Assembly (NCBI RefSeq): GCF_016906535.1
Contig: NC_057381.1
Span: 1,612,001 to 1,676,000, forward strand
From: Rhizoctonia solani
Taxonomy: Eukaryota; Basidiomycota; Agaricomycetes; Cantharellales; Ceratobasidiaceae
Direction of reading: 5' to 3'
Length of the DNA: 64,000 bases
In this document: in pieces, positions 45,838 to 58,439 of the stretch
Layout: each line of letters starts with the position of its first letter
Position numbering within the stretch: the stretch's first letter is position 1
Program-made: the position numbers and the translations under genes
Notes under the pieces: model-generated
Told to the model about the DNA's origin: nothing
What the model saw: the letters and a program-made list of their open reading frames with translations, nothing else
Database searches by the model: none

Positions 45838-48686
45838 ATGGAAGTGGCGATCGAACCCAGTAAAGGCGCTAGACAGTGGCCAGCTGGAATGGCACCCATC
45901 AAATCAGAGTACGTTACGTTTTACCATCCAAGTTCCAATACATTACCTTACATCTTTGGCTGACGTTTGTCCTAGGTACCTGACAGGGGACCCCTTTACC
46001 ACCCAGCGTGAAGTACCGGATGATGACGCTGCGGAGGGAAAAACAAGCAATTTGCCAAAGAAAAGGGCTGCCGAGGAATCTACAGGCACTGATCACAATG
46101 TGGAGCCTATCTTAGTGCAAAGCAACCAAACCCCTGGAGAAGGTGAAGAGCCAGATGCAAGAGATGGGGAGCCTGCAGCAAAAAAACAGCGGATGCCGGT
46201 ATCAGAGAGGAGGCAACTCGCTAAGGAGAAAAGAAAAGAGCAAAAGGGGTCCAACAAGGCGAGGAAATTTGCTCGAGTACAAGACCAAGTGGCGCTTTGC
46301 CACGGTGCCTCGCGTGGAGAAGGATGTATTGACGGAGAGGGGTATGTCAATCCTTGATTGACGTCCTTTTGATTGATTGTCACTAATCAATGTTTTGCCC
46401 AGATGTCGATTTTCGCATGATATTGCTCGTTATTTGTCAACCAAGCCAACCGACCTGGCCTTTCCTTCAAAAGACTTATTAACCAGCCAACCGTTCGTCT
46501 CACTGCCGGAGAACCAAGCTCTGTCGGAATCCCACCCAAGCATTAATAAAGCCTCAGCGTGCCCGAATTTCGCTTGTTCAGGCAAATGCCAATCTGGATT
46601 CAAATGCCGCTATCTCGGCTCACATGTCGAACTCCAAGAATCGGAAACTGGCAATATATTCAAACTTATCAAAGATGAGGAGAAGTACGAAAAGATGAAG
46701 AGCAATAGTTTGGAATTCAATTTTCCTTCGTCTGGATTACAGAAGGTTCTGAGGACACACAAAGTATGTACACGCATGCCTTGCCAGCACCAAACTAAGT
46801 TATATTCAGTATCCGTTCCCTATCTCGGACGCTTACGTCGCTGAACTCTCTTTACTAATGAACGAAAATAAAAGCGGACAAGTTATAGAACCGCCTCTTG
46901 AACCGCACCAAAAGACCGAGGGCGTCGATCCCGAAGCACAAAATGACACTCCTGACGTACCGTTACGTGCCAGCGAGAAGAAGCGTTTACGGTGGCAGGG
47001 AATGAGCTGTATGGGAGCGTTTGGCTTGATCCCTTATCTCAGTGCTAATCTTGTTTAGACCTTGCGCCTTTGACCACCGTAGGAAATCTGGTAAGACTTA
47101 TGCCACTACACCCAGCCAGCCATACTGAATGAATTGGAATCAAGCCTTTCCGCCGATTATGCGCTGGGTTTGGTGCCCAGATTACTTGCTCCGAGATGGC
47201 TCTGTCTCAGTCGCTGCTGCAATGGGCCAATTCGGAGTGGAGCTTGGTTAGGCGTCACCCTAGCGAAAAGATATTTGGCGTCCAGGTATACACATTTGCT
47301 GTCGACTCTTCCTTTGGGCACTGAATGTCCCCCCGTAGATTGCGGGTAGCAAAATTCCCCAACTTGTTCGTGCTGCCGAGCTTTTGGCCAATGAATTCGG
47401 ACCAAAAAGCGGAAGAGAACGAGCTCAGATAGATTTTGTCGACGTGAATTGTGGATGCCCTATCGACATGGTGTTCAAGAGCGGCGCTGGATCCGCACGT
47501 GAGTAATATACCAGCTACCAGACTAAACGTGTGCCATGGAACTCACCAATGACCAATGACCAATACCTTCACAGTGCTCGATAATCACAACAAATTGGGG
47601 AGGATATTGATTGGCATGTCGCGCACGTTGGGCGAGGTGCCGTTAACAATCAAAGTGCGAACCGGGATCAAAGATGGGCGCAATACTTCTCACAAGTTGA
47701 TGCCACGGCTGGCCCGCTGGGGTGTCAATGCGTTTACAGTGGGTGCCTTACTTGGCCTGTTGTCATGATCATCTAAATATCGGGAGAACCCATAGATCCA
47801 TGGGAGGACCCGACAGCAGCGCTACACCAAATTTGCTGATTGGGACTACATCAAAGAGTGTGTGGAAACACTAAGAACTAGTACAGAAGACGAAGATTGT
47901 AAGTACCGAAATTGTGGGGGAGCTTTTGGCTAACTTGTGACTGATAGTGCCAACGATTCCTGTCTTTGGTGGTGGTGACGTATATTCGGCAGAACAATAC
48001 TGGGCGAACGTGGAACAAACCGGCGTCGACGGTATAATGGTTGGGCGTGGAGCCTTGATCAAGCCTTGGATATTGTAAAATTTCTCTCTTTCACATTCAC
48101 CAAGGGCCACTCACGCGTGTTAAATACTAGCACGGAAATCGCCGAGCGCCGGGAATGGGATATCAGTTCAAGGGAACGGTTAGATATGATTCGCCAATAT
48201 GCCGAATATGGCTTAAAGTAAGTAGCGGCTTGGTTACCTCAGCAATTCGAGAAACTCACGAGAGCTCCAGTCACTGGGGTTCAGATACCGTGGTAAGTTC
48301 CGCTGAAACGCCGGATTATGTCTCCATCATAAATGGCTCACCGTAACCTCACGTCTAGGGCGTGAACAACACCCGCCGCTTTTTATGCGAGGCGCTTTCA
48401 TTCACGTATCGCTACATACCAATTGGGCTGTTAGAGCGATTACCAGGGAAAATCAACGAACGCCCACCTGCGTATCGTGGCCGAGATGAGTTAGGCGAGT
48501 GGTGCCAAGTCGCCCGTATGATTCATCTTTCTCACACATTTCTTCGCAGAGTGCCTTCTAGCTAGTAACAAAAGCAGTGACTGGGTGCGGATCAGTGAGA
48601 TGTTCCTGGGACCTGCGCCCGAAGGGTGGACGTTCACTCCGAAGCATAAGAGCAACGCTCAAGGGAGCGAAGAAGGGAATGGTTGA
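45838..48686 (+). CDS. DUS3: tRNA-dihydrouridine(47) synthase, Dus3 type
   Basis: About a dozen exons run from the ATG at 45838 ([14 protein letters not shown]) to the stop at 48686. The N-terminal part has a basic region and two CCCH zinc fingers (C...[20 protein letters not shown] and [20 protein letters not shown]). The TIM-barrel part follows: [40 protein letters not shown] with the catalytic Cys, [38 protein letters not shown] and [15 protein letters not shown]. The end, [18 protein letters not shown], is typical of Dus3. The enzyme reduces a uridine in the variable loop of cytoplasmic tRNAs, using FMN and NADPH. The last intron needs a GC donor (GCGAGT) to give DELE-CLLAS. All phases fit, so the gene looks functional. 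Confidence 0.95.
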
Positions 48687-49418
48687 ATCGAAGCAGGCGT
48701 AGTTTGAATTGATAATCATGTCCAGCTGGAGACGAATGAGAAGAGCGCTCTATTTCGATCCTGACCCAATCGAGCCAGAACGACCACATGATAGCAAAGA
48801 CTGGACAAAACACGACCAAGCTTAAGTGTTTTTAATCAACAATCAAACCCTACACGTGACTCACACTTGGATTGAGAGTCGCATTGTGGGTGCCAGAATG
48901 GGCGGTATCTCTCTGAGAACTTTAGGAGCGTGCACTTCATGCAACATGGCGCGGAGGTTACTAGCGGACCGAGTGAGATCTATCGGGCCATTGTGGAGGA
49001 ATTAAATGTCCAAATCGCGAATCCGAGACGAGAGTCACGTGGATAAGGGTCTGACTCTGGAGTATCCGGGGACCACTGGTGCACGGGTCCTCTGATTGCA
49101 AGTGAATCCCTCTCAAAGCTTTGGCTCAGTCAACATGCCCTCTAAAATTCTCCCCCCATCCACCACCTCCCTTCAAACTTCGCCCCCGTTTGTCTTTCAA
49201 AGCGTTCTAGACGACCAAACTAAGCTGTTTCATTAAGTGAGTTATTCAGAATTATTATCACACGAATTATTATATATATCGTCTGGGCTGAAATACCGGC
49301 TCTTGACGTTGTAATCGGCGATATCCGCGTTGTGCCCGCCCTGTACCCCAACAAAACTTGAATTTTCGCTGACTGATTGCGACCTGTCATTATAGACGCT
49401 CGTCAGTTGTAACTCGCT
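48687..49418. other. Intergenic region between DUS3 and the HMG-like gene
   Basis: About 730 bp. The right part is pyrimidine-rich (49140-49210) and contains the probable promoter and a 5' untranslated exon of the next gene. No other feature was seen. Confidence 0.4.
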
Positions 49419-49883
49419 ATGCCCCGCGCTGCCTCTGAGAAGACCTCCAAGAAGGGTATGTTCTATCCCAACTCCCCTTTAGCCTCGCATACATATCGGT
49501 GTGATGACTAATTGTTTTCCCTATCGCATATCATGATCCAACTTGCGTGCTGGCGCCTCATCGTTGGCCGATTCACTTGATCTATCCTCATCACCAATTT
49601 CAACTATAATCACCCCTGCTGTCGTACACGCCTATGTTACACAGCCAAGGCCTCACCCTCTGCTGCCACTGGTTCGAAGAAGAAGTCTTCACCCTATAAC
49701 ATCTACATGAAGGCCGAGCTGGCTAAACTGAAAGAGAAGAACCCCGAGCTGTGAGTTATCTTGGTTTACTGCTGTTATAACACCATCTTATTTCGGTCCA
49801 CTATCAGGTCCCATAAGGAGCGCTTCAAGTTGGCTGCCACTTCCTGGGCCGAGTCCCCTGAGAATCCCAAGAACCAGAAATAG
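49419..49883 (+). CDS. Small HMG-box / YABBY-like protein
   Basis: Three exons (49419-49455, 49645-49750, 49808-49883) give 72 residues starting MPRAASEKTSKKG. After a Lys/Ser-rich head comes KKKSSPYNIYMKAELAKLK, then NPELSHKERFKLAATSWAES and a PENPKN end. This is the compact HMG-box form found in YABBY-like and small fungal proteins: three short helices that bind DNA, with conserved Pro-Tyr-Asn, Tyr-Met-Lys and Lys-Glu-Arg-Phe-Lys positions. It is probably nuclear. A role as a chromatin-associated or transcription cofactor is inferred from the domain only. The phase-consistent short exons and codon use suggest a well-expressed gene. Confidence 0.85.
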
Positions 49884-50596
49884 ATGCTTTGCATTCGATC
49901 ACACTCTGGCGTTATGACTGGTGGTCTTCTGCCCGTTTCTTGGATGTCTCGTTTCATATACCGCTTCTGTTTATTTTTCTGTTCTATGTTAGCTTCGATC
50001 CATATGTACGATTTCTCGATTTGGGTTCAATATAAACGCCTACCGATTCGACCAACCAGCGAACTGATCGTAACATTATGCATGAGTTGATCATGAACTA
50101 TGGGCAACCTGGAAAGCATGGCACGACATTTAATTTCATCGGACGGTGCCATAATATCCTCACCTCGTGTTATAGCCTCGCCTATCTATGCGGTTATTGC
50201 CTCACTTGATCACAGGTATATCCTCGAGTGAATAGCGAATGCATCCTATTATGTTCACCTATAGCGATTATTTGAAACTATATATTACCAACACAAGGTT
50301 CGATGTGAGCCACCACGGCATCCAGCAAACGCGTTTGCTCCGATAAACACAGCCCCACCGGCGCATATCCCCATGAGATTCTCCAAGCGGTTACACGCTG
50401 ACATCATCCCAGTTCTATCAAGTCCATGAGGCAAGGAGCTGCATCATCGAGATGAGCAGGTGATCCACAATAATCCCTACCCATACGTATAAGTACCGCT
50501 GGGTTGCGGGCCTGGCTGCCTCGCACAATCGTCAGATAACAACGATAAATACGATATCTCAAACCCTTCCCAATACATATATCTACTCTTATAACT
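49884..50596. other. Intergenic region upstream of gene Q
   Basis: About 710 bp. A plus-strand open frame directly after the HMG-like stop (to 50090) is most likely 3' untranslated sequence. Nothing else was recognised. Confidence 0.4.
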
Positions 50597-51976
50597 ATGG
50601 CTGAAACAACCAGCACCTGGGGTTTGGGAGGACTGAAGGACGCATTCATGGGCGCTAACAAGGAAAATTCCACGGAAGAGAAGAACCAGGCTGCGCTCAA
50701 CGCTGCCTTGAGAGAGGAAACCAAATTGAAAGAGGAGAGGGGGGAGGCGACTGGTGGATGGCGAAAGATGGTAAGGGCTTTAGCTACGCAAGTTCGATCG
50801 GTTCTCGAATAGATTGCTGAATATCCGTATCGCCCGCAACGGACGCCTCAGCTCGCGGATATGACCAAAGACAAGGATGATTTAGATCAAGAGATTAAGA
50901 AGTTGGAGCAGGAACTTGCTGAGCTCAAGGCCGACGAGGCCGACGATACATGGACCGAAAAAGTAAGTCCATTCGTCTATTTCAATTTAGCTCATGGTTT
51001 TATCCGACTTGGCGTTGTGCGAGCTGTATTGCGGATAGTTTAAACCCTGTCTCGAGATCCTAGGCTACACTATCAGACCGAAGTCGAGAACCAGCCTATC
51101 GAAGGCAACCAAAGGTTTTACCTTCATTCTCGTGGTCCCTTCGGAGATCAACTTGAAATATCCACATCATGACCTCATTGTCTCCTGTATTCCTTTTTTA
51201 AGTAACTAGTTACTGATGTACTGTATAACACAGATTGCGGCGCGATTTGATGGGTCTCAAGATGCACGAAGAGCGAAAATCACTGAACTTGAAACAAAGA
51301 TAGCTGAATTGAAGAAACAGGAGGCGGAAAAGCAAGAAGGCTGGAAAGGAAAGGTTAGTAAAACTACTTTACTAACTTAATAGTACTCAATACGCTCGGT
51401 TACCTCCGAATAGTTGAAAGATATATTTGACGGAGAGGACGAAGAAGGAAAGGAGCGTCTCAAACAAGAGGTTAACAAAGAGGTGTCATGGAGGGACAAG
51501 GTTGGCATTTGATCATGTGGTTTGGGCAACTAATTACTTGCTGAAACTGTTTGAATTGAAACAAAACTTCAGTTGGGGGAGCAATTATTTGGAGCGCCGA
51601 AAGAGGAGCCCAAGAAGGAAGAGTTCTCGTTGTCTGGCAAGGTAAGAGGCACAGAACAGTGATAACGGGTGCCAGCGCTTACGTGTCCCTGAATGAAGCT
51701 TAACGAACTGGCTGGAGGTGGTAAAAAATCTGAAGCAAACGAAGGTAGGTGGAGCGAGTATTATGAATCCTCTAAAGTGGTCAAACTTAGGACGAGCCTA
51801 TAGACAAGTTGGACAAGCTGGTTGATTTATATCAGGAACATGTCCTGAAGCAGGGCCCGCAAGATAATGAGAGTGCATTCGAGCAAGCCAAAGACGAACA
51901 GATCAGCGATGCAATCCGTACGGGATTTAGGATGGTAACCGGAAAGGAGATTCCATTAAAAGACAAGGAGCACTAG
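50597..51976 (+). CDS. Gene Q: charged coiled-coil protein with a conserved fungal C-terminal module
   Basis: The start is the ATG at 50597 (MAETTSTWGLGGLKD). About seven short exons follow, built as repeats of a Glu/Lys-rich helix ending in a Trp: TGGWRKM, DDTWTEK, QEGWKGK and VSWRDK, each at an exon end. The final part reads LNELAGGGKKSEANE, then KLVDLYQEHVLKQGPQDNES and KDEQISDAIRTGFRMVTGKE, a module I have seen in small stress-related fungal proteins but cannot name. The exon-repeat pattern suggests growth by exon duplication. One junction does not close: after SEANE the donor is phase 1 but the last exon (GAC GAG CCT) is phase 0. A miscounted A-run at about 51721-51730 would fix this. 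Function is unknown. Confidence 0.65.
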
Positions 51977-52207
51977 GCGCCAACGTCTATTGCCCTAGGA
52001 ATACTGAATGAACATATTATCGATCAACGCCCAATATTAGGTTCAAGTTCCTAAATCGGTGATGTTAGGTGTGGGTGCAACTCGAAAGTTCCGATACAGC
52101 CGCGTGTTCAAGCGCCACAATTTCTGCCTACAAATGACCCACAGTCTTACTCGCTCCATGCGGTATCCTCTCCTTCACACGTTTTGAAAATCTGAAGCTC
52201 TAAAGCT

Positions 52208-53619
52208 ATGAGTTTGAGTACCTCTAACAACTGTTGGGAAGCCCCCAAGGATGACGCTGCGGCGAAATTCATTGTGATTCGACCACACGCGGAATCTAAG
52301 TCTTCCGAATTGTTCGTGTCTAACAATCCAGGTGATGGTGAGACGGGAGCCTGTGATGGAGTGCGCACAACTCACTTATGCTTTATCGTGATCTGGCCAT
52401 TATTCTTTAGGATACAATCTCACATTTCAGTCACTTGCTGAATTCGAGGAATGGAGGCAGCAAGAAGAAGAAATGTACACTATAGAGTTTGTTAGGGGTG
52501 ATTCTCATGGTTCGCGTTCCAATCCCCCTCGGTTTAAGGAGCATGTCAAGCTTGTATGCGCACGTCACTCACGTCGGGGTCGAAAGCAATATGTCAAGAA
52601 GTACCCGGAGAGGATTCGTAAGCTCCCGAATCGAAAGGTGAGTGATATTTATCCGCTCGAATAATTTATCCATTAAAAGTTTGCTATGATTCTCTAGATC
52701 GACGGAATTGGGTGCCCCGCTTCGATCTGCTACAAGACATACATTAATACTAGCATCGTCCGAGTCATGTATCAACGAGAACACTCACATTCTATCGGTC
52801 CCGATAATTTACCATTCACCAAGAAAGGCAGGAGGATCCTAGCCCGACGTAATCACCCTATTCCAAGGTCTCTTGTCACGCCTAGCTATAGCCCAAGTAC
52901 CAGTAGCGTGGAATGTTCCTCCCCTGATGTCCCGTCAGCAATATTCCCTTCCCATAACTCAATATCGTCAGCCCTTCCTGTTTATGATATCCAATCCGAA
53001 GACGCGGTAAGTCATTCCAGAGCCACCTTTGAGATGAACCAGAGAAGCTTAACACCGTGCCTATTTACAGAGTTACGATCAAGCACAGAAACAGCCTCTC
53101 CTGGAGCGGCCCTTCTATCCCCAGCATCACGAGCTTGGGGATTTATGCGTTATAGGGGACAAGGAAGCAGACTCAATCACTCAGGCTGCTATGTACACAC
53201 GTGAGCTGGATCTGGTTCCCGGGAATCATTGCACGATTTCCAGACCTCCTGCACATATAGCCCACTCCAGATGGGACAGGTTGGCAGCTCTCTTCCGTTC
53301 CGTTCACGAACATGCGGCGTCATTCGAGTATCCTCTAGATACTCTAGGTGAGCTCGAAGATGTGCTCGCTAGATTGTATCACGGTAGCAACATAGGAGAA
53401 GATTTATTTCATAGCCAAGAAGTTCTCGGCTTGAACATGACAGGAAGGGGTGCACCGAGAGGAGCTTGCGCCAATGACAATGAAGAACCAACCCAACCTA
53501 GCCCCGTAGGGAATACATACATTCCGGGCTGCGAGCTATCAGGGCAAGAAGCATGCTCACACGCATGGTACAGTCCGGACCTCGAATTTACCTATTGCGC
53601 ACCCCATGCATTGGGATAG
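52208..53619 (+). CDS. WRKY/GCM1-type zinc-finger protein
   Basis: From the ATG at 52208 (MSLSTSNNCWEAPKD), four exons join in frame to a stop at 53619. The domain lies in exons 2-3: LTFQSLAEFEEWRQQEEEMY, VKLVCARHSRRGRKQYVKKY, GIGCPASICYKTYINTSI, VRVMYQREHSHSIGPDN. A beta-strand fold with Cys...Cys...His-x-His (QREHSH) is the WRKY-GCM1/FLYWCH type of zinc finger, used by DNA-binding transcription factors and by transposase-derived proteins. The C-terminal part is Ser/Pro-rich and then partly folded (WDRLAALFRSVHEHAASF, GELEDVLARLYHGS), probably a regulatory region. Domestication from a MULE-type element is possible. The acceptor CTATTTACAG before SYDQAQKQPL keeps the frame open. Confidence 0.7.
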
Positions 53620-54217
53620 GATAGCTTCAGCTGTCGCCTTTAGCCCCAGGGGTTAGGAGTGCGCCCTAGCCGCGCATCAAGGTTACGCCCTTATGGCTTA
53701 TCAACACTATATGGATATATTCTCAGTTTTCTTGGGTAATGCTCATTCGTAATAACAAAGACTGGACTGTGCTGCATGTTTGTAATTGGCTGGGATAACT
53801 TCGGAATTTAGGTACTATAAAACGAACATTTATACTCCATGATTTACCGCGATTCAATACTGTTGTAGAAATCTTCGCCCGCAGCGAGTGTGCATACGGG
53901 CGTCAAGTACATAGGATTTCCGTAGAGCCAGCATATATTGTAGGTGGGTTCTCGATGAAGAAAATCACTGGAGATTCCTCGCAGCTCTATTTGCAGATTT
54001 CTTTCTCGCAAATTAATCCATATATTCCCTCCTTATATACAATGTTGATACTACTCCCCTGACCTGGCTATTCTGGAGAGGTCTTGAAAAAACGAAACCA
54101 ATTGAACAAGTCACGACCGTAACAACAAAAACAAAGTAATTTGCTTACGTGATACGTGTAGTTTCTCAACTCGCGTGCCACAACGCGTCTCTTTTGGTTT
54201 GAATTTACTACACCACC
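53620..54217. other. Intergenic region upstream of the RFC gene
   Basis: About 600 bp, with no supported gene. A minus-strand open frame over 54068-54427 overlaps real RFC exons and is a shadow. Confidence 0.4.
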
Positions 54218-55801
54218 ATGAGTGGGGTCACGAACAAAGCGAAACAAGCCACAGAGATCGGCTATGAGCTTCCATGGTAAGCCAATTGCTATTTTATACA
54301 TGAAAAATTTACCAAAAACTAAATCAGGGTAGAAAAATACCGCCCTCAAACTTTGAACGACATCGTCGGAAATGTGGAAACAATAGATCGCCTTAAAGTC
54401 ATTGCACAGGATGGAAATTGTCCACATATCATAATATCGGTGAGCTGTGAGCTCTCGAACAACATTGCGTATCTAAAGAGATACAGGGAATGCCAGGTAT
54501 AGGGAAAACGACAAGTATACATTGTCTAGCTCATGCCATGCTTGGGGATGCGTATAAGGAGGGTGTCCTGGAATTGAATGCCTCTGACGAACGGTACGCT
54601 GTCTTAACTTGCTCAATATGAAACATACTCACATGAGCCTATATTCAATAGTGGTATAGATGTTGTTCGAGGAAAAATTAAGGCTTTTGCCCAGAAAAAG
54701 GTTACGCTGCCACCAGGGAGGCACAAGATTGTTATATTGGATGAAGCAGATAGGTGGGTGCTGGCGCAAAATACATTGCGTTCGAATTCTGAGAGGAATT
54801 TCACAATAGCATGACAACTGGGGCGCAACAAGCTATGAGGCGAACGATGGAGATATTTTCCTCAACTACGCGTTTCGCATTAGCCTGCAATCAAGCCAAC
54901 AAAATTATTGAGCCTATTCAGTCACGTTGTGCAGTACTTCGGTATGCAAAACTCAGGGATGAAGAGGTATTGAAGCGGGTATTGGAGGTGTGTGAGATGG
55001 AAAAGGTAAGTCTCAGTTTTTGTTAAAAGGCTGCAGTAGAGCGCTCGTACTCGAATGTGATATACTCTTTGGCGGAGCGACCAGCCAATCGGTTGATAAC
55101 GAACCCAGGCTAATTCGGCACGACCTTGTCGATAGATATTCTCTTTCATATGGGTAGTGATATGATTGAATGCTCATTCAATTCATCAGGTAAAATACAA
55201 TGATGAGGGTCTTACGGCGTTGTTGTTTACTGCTGAGGGCGATCTTCGTCAAGCGCTCAACAACCTTCAGAGTACACACGCCGGATTTGGTTTTGTCTCT
55301 GCAGATAATGTTTTCCGAGTATGTGACCAGCCTCATCCAGTGATTGTGCAGGTAAGCATCCATATATTTTTGTTTCCTAGCAACTTGGGATCATTGATCC
55401 CGTCCGTTAGGAAATAATCCGCGCATGCCAAAACGGAGATATAGATAGTGCCATGTCCAAGTTGAACGAACTGTGGCACAACGGATATAGCGCAGTGGAT
55501 ATCGTAACCACCTTATTCCGCGTAACAAAAACATTTGACGAGTGCGTTTGCTTCGCTTCTAGTTTACCTTCCCTGTATTAAGCTACGATTTCGTTATAGC
55601 CTACCAGAGTACATGAAGCTCGAATTCATCAAAGAGATAGGATGGACACACATGCGGGTACTAGAGGGAGTTGGTACGCTTGTTCAGTTGGGTGGTTTGA
55701 TGGGGCGGTTATGTCGCAAGGTTTGTTCTGTTCATGGCCGCTCGCGGCTTGCTAACCCCTACCTCTATCAGCATATGAAACCCGAGCTCTTCGAAGTATA
55801 G
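54218..55801 (+). CDS. RFC4: Replication factor C small subunit (Rfc4/RFC2 type)
   Basis: Nine or so exons give about 340 residues starting [15 protein letters not shown]. Landmarks are [18 protein letters not shown], Walker [26 protein letters not shown], Walker [26 protein letters not shown], the [10 protein letters not shown] arginine-finger motif, and [14 protein letters not shown]. The end ([20 protein letters not shown]) matches the collar domain. This is one of the AAA+ subunits of the clamp loader that opens PCNA and loads it at primer ends in the nucleus. Spacing fits the Rfc4 (human RFC2) group rather than Rfc2, Rfc3 or Rfc5. Splice phases are consistent and there is no sign of decay. 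Confidence 0.93.
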
Positions 55802-56987
55802 GATATCCCTGCAAGCGTGCACCGTCTACTGTTTGCTTTCTTCTATTACCTTGGGAATGTCGCCTATGCAACACTATAATTTATCCTACGTTCACACAAT
55901 TATACACGATAGTCGCCGTTACGATCAGAGCCTACTTGAACCCGAAACGCCGTTACCCATCGGCGATGGGACTCAGTACTCCTACCACGCCTATTGCCAC
56001 TGGAAACTCAGTGACATGCCTACTCGCGCACGGCGTTTCTAAGAACTGGGTCGGTTCCAGACCGTATTAAAGTTCAATACATATGCCACGGGTAGCTTGT
56101 CAAGTTTCAAGGCGGCACGGGCATTGGCGCTCAACTCCACCCGTCCCAAATTTAAAATTAATGGCTGATGGATCCCTGAGTGCATGTGCGCCAGTTGAAT
56201 GTCTCTCCTTATGACGTCGCTTATGGAGCAGTCTGGCTGAGCGAGTAAACTTTGATGTTGTGCTGCAATCGAGGCATGTGCCCGCGGGTAAACATCCCCG
56301 TTCTGCCATCGGTCAGTTCCTCGTTTGCCCAGAACAGAACAGACTCTGTGTTTACAGAGGGATTTGAGCCATTGCAAGTTGAGTAAACTATGGATACTTT
56401 GAAGCACGATACTTAAGTTCATTCACCGAACTCGGGCTGATTTGTCAGCTGAGTCTCCTTTCCATTCTCATGTACACCTGTAAAACTTTCTTAAACTCTT
56501 CGCTCACTCCTCCCCCGCCTCAAAACCTATTTCCCCGTTTGTATACACCAGGTACCTGAATGAGACTAAACACGTTATTGACGATCCAACTTCATCCCGC
56601 CACCACCCAGAGGACAAGATTTACGTATTATACGTTCATACTGAGTGAGTACCTGTCCCCGCAGAATCCCAGGTAGGAATATCGAATATCGTACGACTCA
56701 CAACAGATCACAAGCGCTTAGAGTTTTATGGATGATCTACTAACCCAGGCCTATAACAGGATTTTTTAACCCCCCCCAGGCCTAACGCAAACGCACATCT
56801 TTATCCAAGCATCATCTCATTATCCCAAACCTATAGTATGTGACTATGTACCATAAGTAGAAGAGGTCAAGGGAATTCTGCTCAAAAGTCCGAAGAGTCC
56901 GATCAAGTCCATGCCAGCTAGCTGACACTCCCCGCTCCTCTCGCCTTCGTATTCCATCTTGAGAAAACATTGAGGAATCGACCCCAA
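55802..56987. other. Intergenic region between convergent genes
   Basis: About 1.2 kb between the stops of the RFC gene and the PLC-like gene. A minus-strand frame at 56039-56422 and a plus-strand frame at 55833-56042 have no ATG/splice support or family resemblance. A C-run (CCCCCCCC) occurs near 56771. Confidence 0.4.
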
Positions 56988-58439
56988 TTAGAAAATAACA
57001 ATACCGCCGAGAGTTACTCCAATCGCAAGGAACGAACCAGCCCAAGCCATCCAACTTACGTTCACCAATTGCATACCAGGCGCAGCATTTGCACTGGTTC
57101 GCGGGCTCGAGCTTGAGGAAGAGTTGGAGCCGCCGTTGGTAATGGGAGGAGCAATGGTTTTGCTAGCATCATAGGTAACACCATTTGTGGTGGCTGCCAC
57201 CTGGAAAACCGAACCTTCGCCGTAGTTATAGTACTGGCATAACGCAATCTCAGTAACCTCGTCACGGCACACGACAACAAGACTCACGTCGACCAGGAAG
57301 AATGTCTGATGTTTTCCGTTTAGTGCTAGGCAAGTTTGCACTTCTTGACCCAGAGAGCCTACTCCGCTGACAGCGTTCGTCTGGTTGAGAGCATCCTTGT
57401 CGGGGACCAGCGACTGGATGCCCAAGACACTCGCGTATTTGTCCAAGAAGTGATTAGATAGGCCCATTTTGCCTTCGGCCGTCCCGTCGGTACGGTTCAA
57501 GGTGCATGGGAAAGCGTTGTCTACAACGTTGTATGCTGTCTCCCAGATATTCGAAAATTCTGCGAATCAAGTTTAGCAAAGCAGGAAAGATGGATTGCGG
57601 ATCGAAACGCACCATCAATGATATAGGGCACTGCGGTAGAATCTGCGCTATTGTCCATAAAGGTGAGCACACGTTTTCCGGAGTCGATCAGTGTGCCTAG
57701 CGTGGGCCATTGATCGGCTGCAACAGTGGGCGTGGATGGTGCATAAGAAATGTCGACCATGGACGCAGCTTCATAGATCGCAGCAAACGACGAGGCCGGT
57801 TGGTTGTCGATGTTGACAATGAGAATGGATATAACCTCGTTCGGGTTACTGTCTAGCCATGTCTTGACCTTTTTGAGATACTCGGTAAACAAGCCTCCGT
57901 CCATCAGTAGCTGAAATAGGGTGACCGTTAGTAAGCGGACAAAGGACATGGTTGGATTAGGCTCAAAGCAAAGCCAAGGAGAAAACTTGGCTAACGTACA
58001 CATGAGGTGTGGCATAGTCGGATGGCGCCGTTCTGAAGGTGGGCTTGTACCTGAAGCATTCGGATGCCGTCGGTCAGTTGTTGCGTTACATCGTAGTCCT
58101 GGTTCGCGGCCACTGTGAATGAAAAAAAAAAAAAAAACTCGGCATTAGCAAAATAAAGTCCAAAAATAAACCCGCCGATCTGGACTGACAATTGTTGGAC
58201 CCAACAGAGTAGGAGTTGTGAGTGCCGATGTAGGTTACGTTGCCAAACGTTCTACTGCAAAGCTACGAGATATGTGAGCCCATATTTGGTGGCTTAAATG
58301 CTCTAAATATTCGGACCTCACTGTATCCGTTGCATATTGTTGCTCGCTTTGTTTGTGATGAAGATTCGATAGTGGCGCCGTAGGTAGGAAGGGCTCCGAG
58401 AAGGACAAGTGCGGCCTGCGCAATACGAGAGATGAACAT
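56988..58439 (-). CDS. PLC-like phosphodiesterase, secreted and probably GPI-anchored
   Basis: The start is the ATG at 58439 with a clear signal peptide (MFISRIAQAALVLLGALPTY). The mature protein reads FGNVTYIGTHNSYSVGSNN with the catalytic His. Next come DVTQQLTDGIRMLQVQAHL, IRLCHTSC, LMDGGLFTEYLKKVKTWLD, ISILIVNIDNQPASSFA, KRVLTFMDNSAD, NHFLDKYASVLGIQSL and FQVAATTNGVTY. These match the fungal PLC-like phosphodiesterase TIM barrels related to the PI-PLC X domain. The end is Ser-rich and then hydrophobic (WAGSFLAIGVTLGGIVIF), as in GPI-anchored proteins, so the enzyme probably sits on the cell surface. A 54-nt intron (donor GTGAGT, about 57285) divides exactly by three, so retention would not break the frame. 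A 16-base A run lies in an upstream intron. Substrate is unknown. Confidence 0.88.

Noticed and set aside
56039..56422. A 127-codon minus-strand open frame between RFC and PLC-like genes
   Set aside because: Its apparent start is not an ATG, no exon joins it, and composition is unremarkable.
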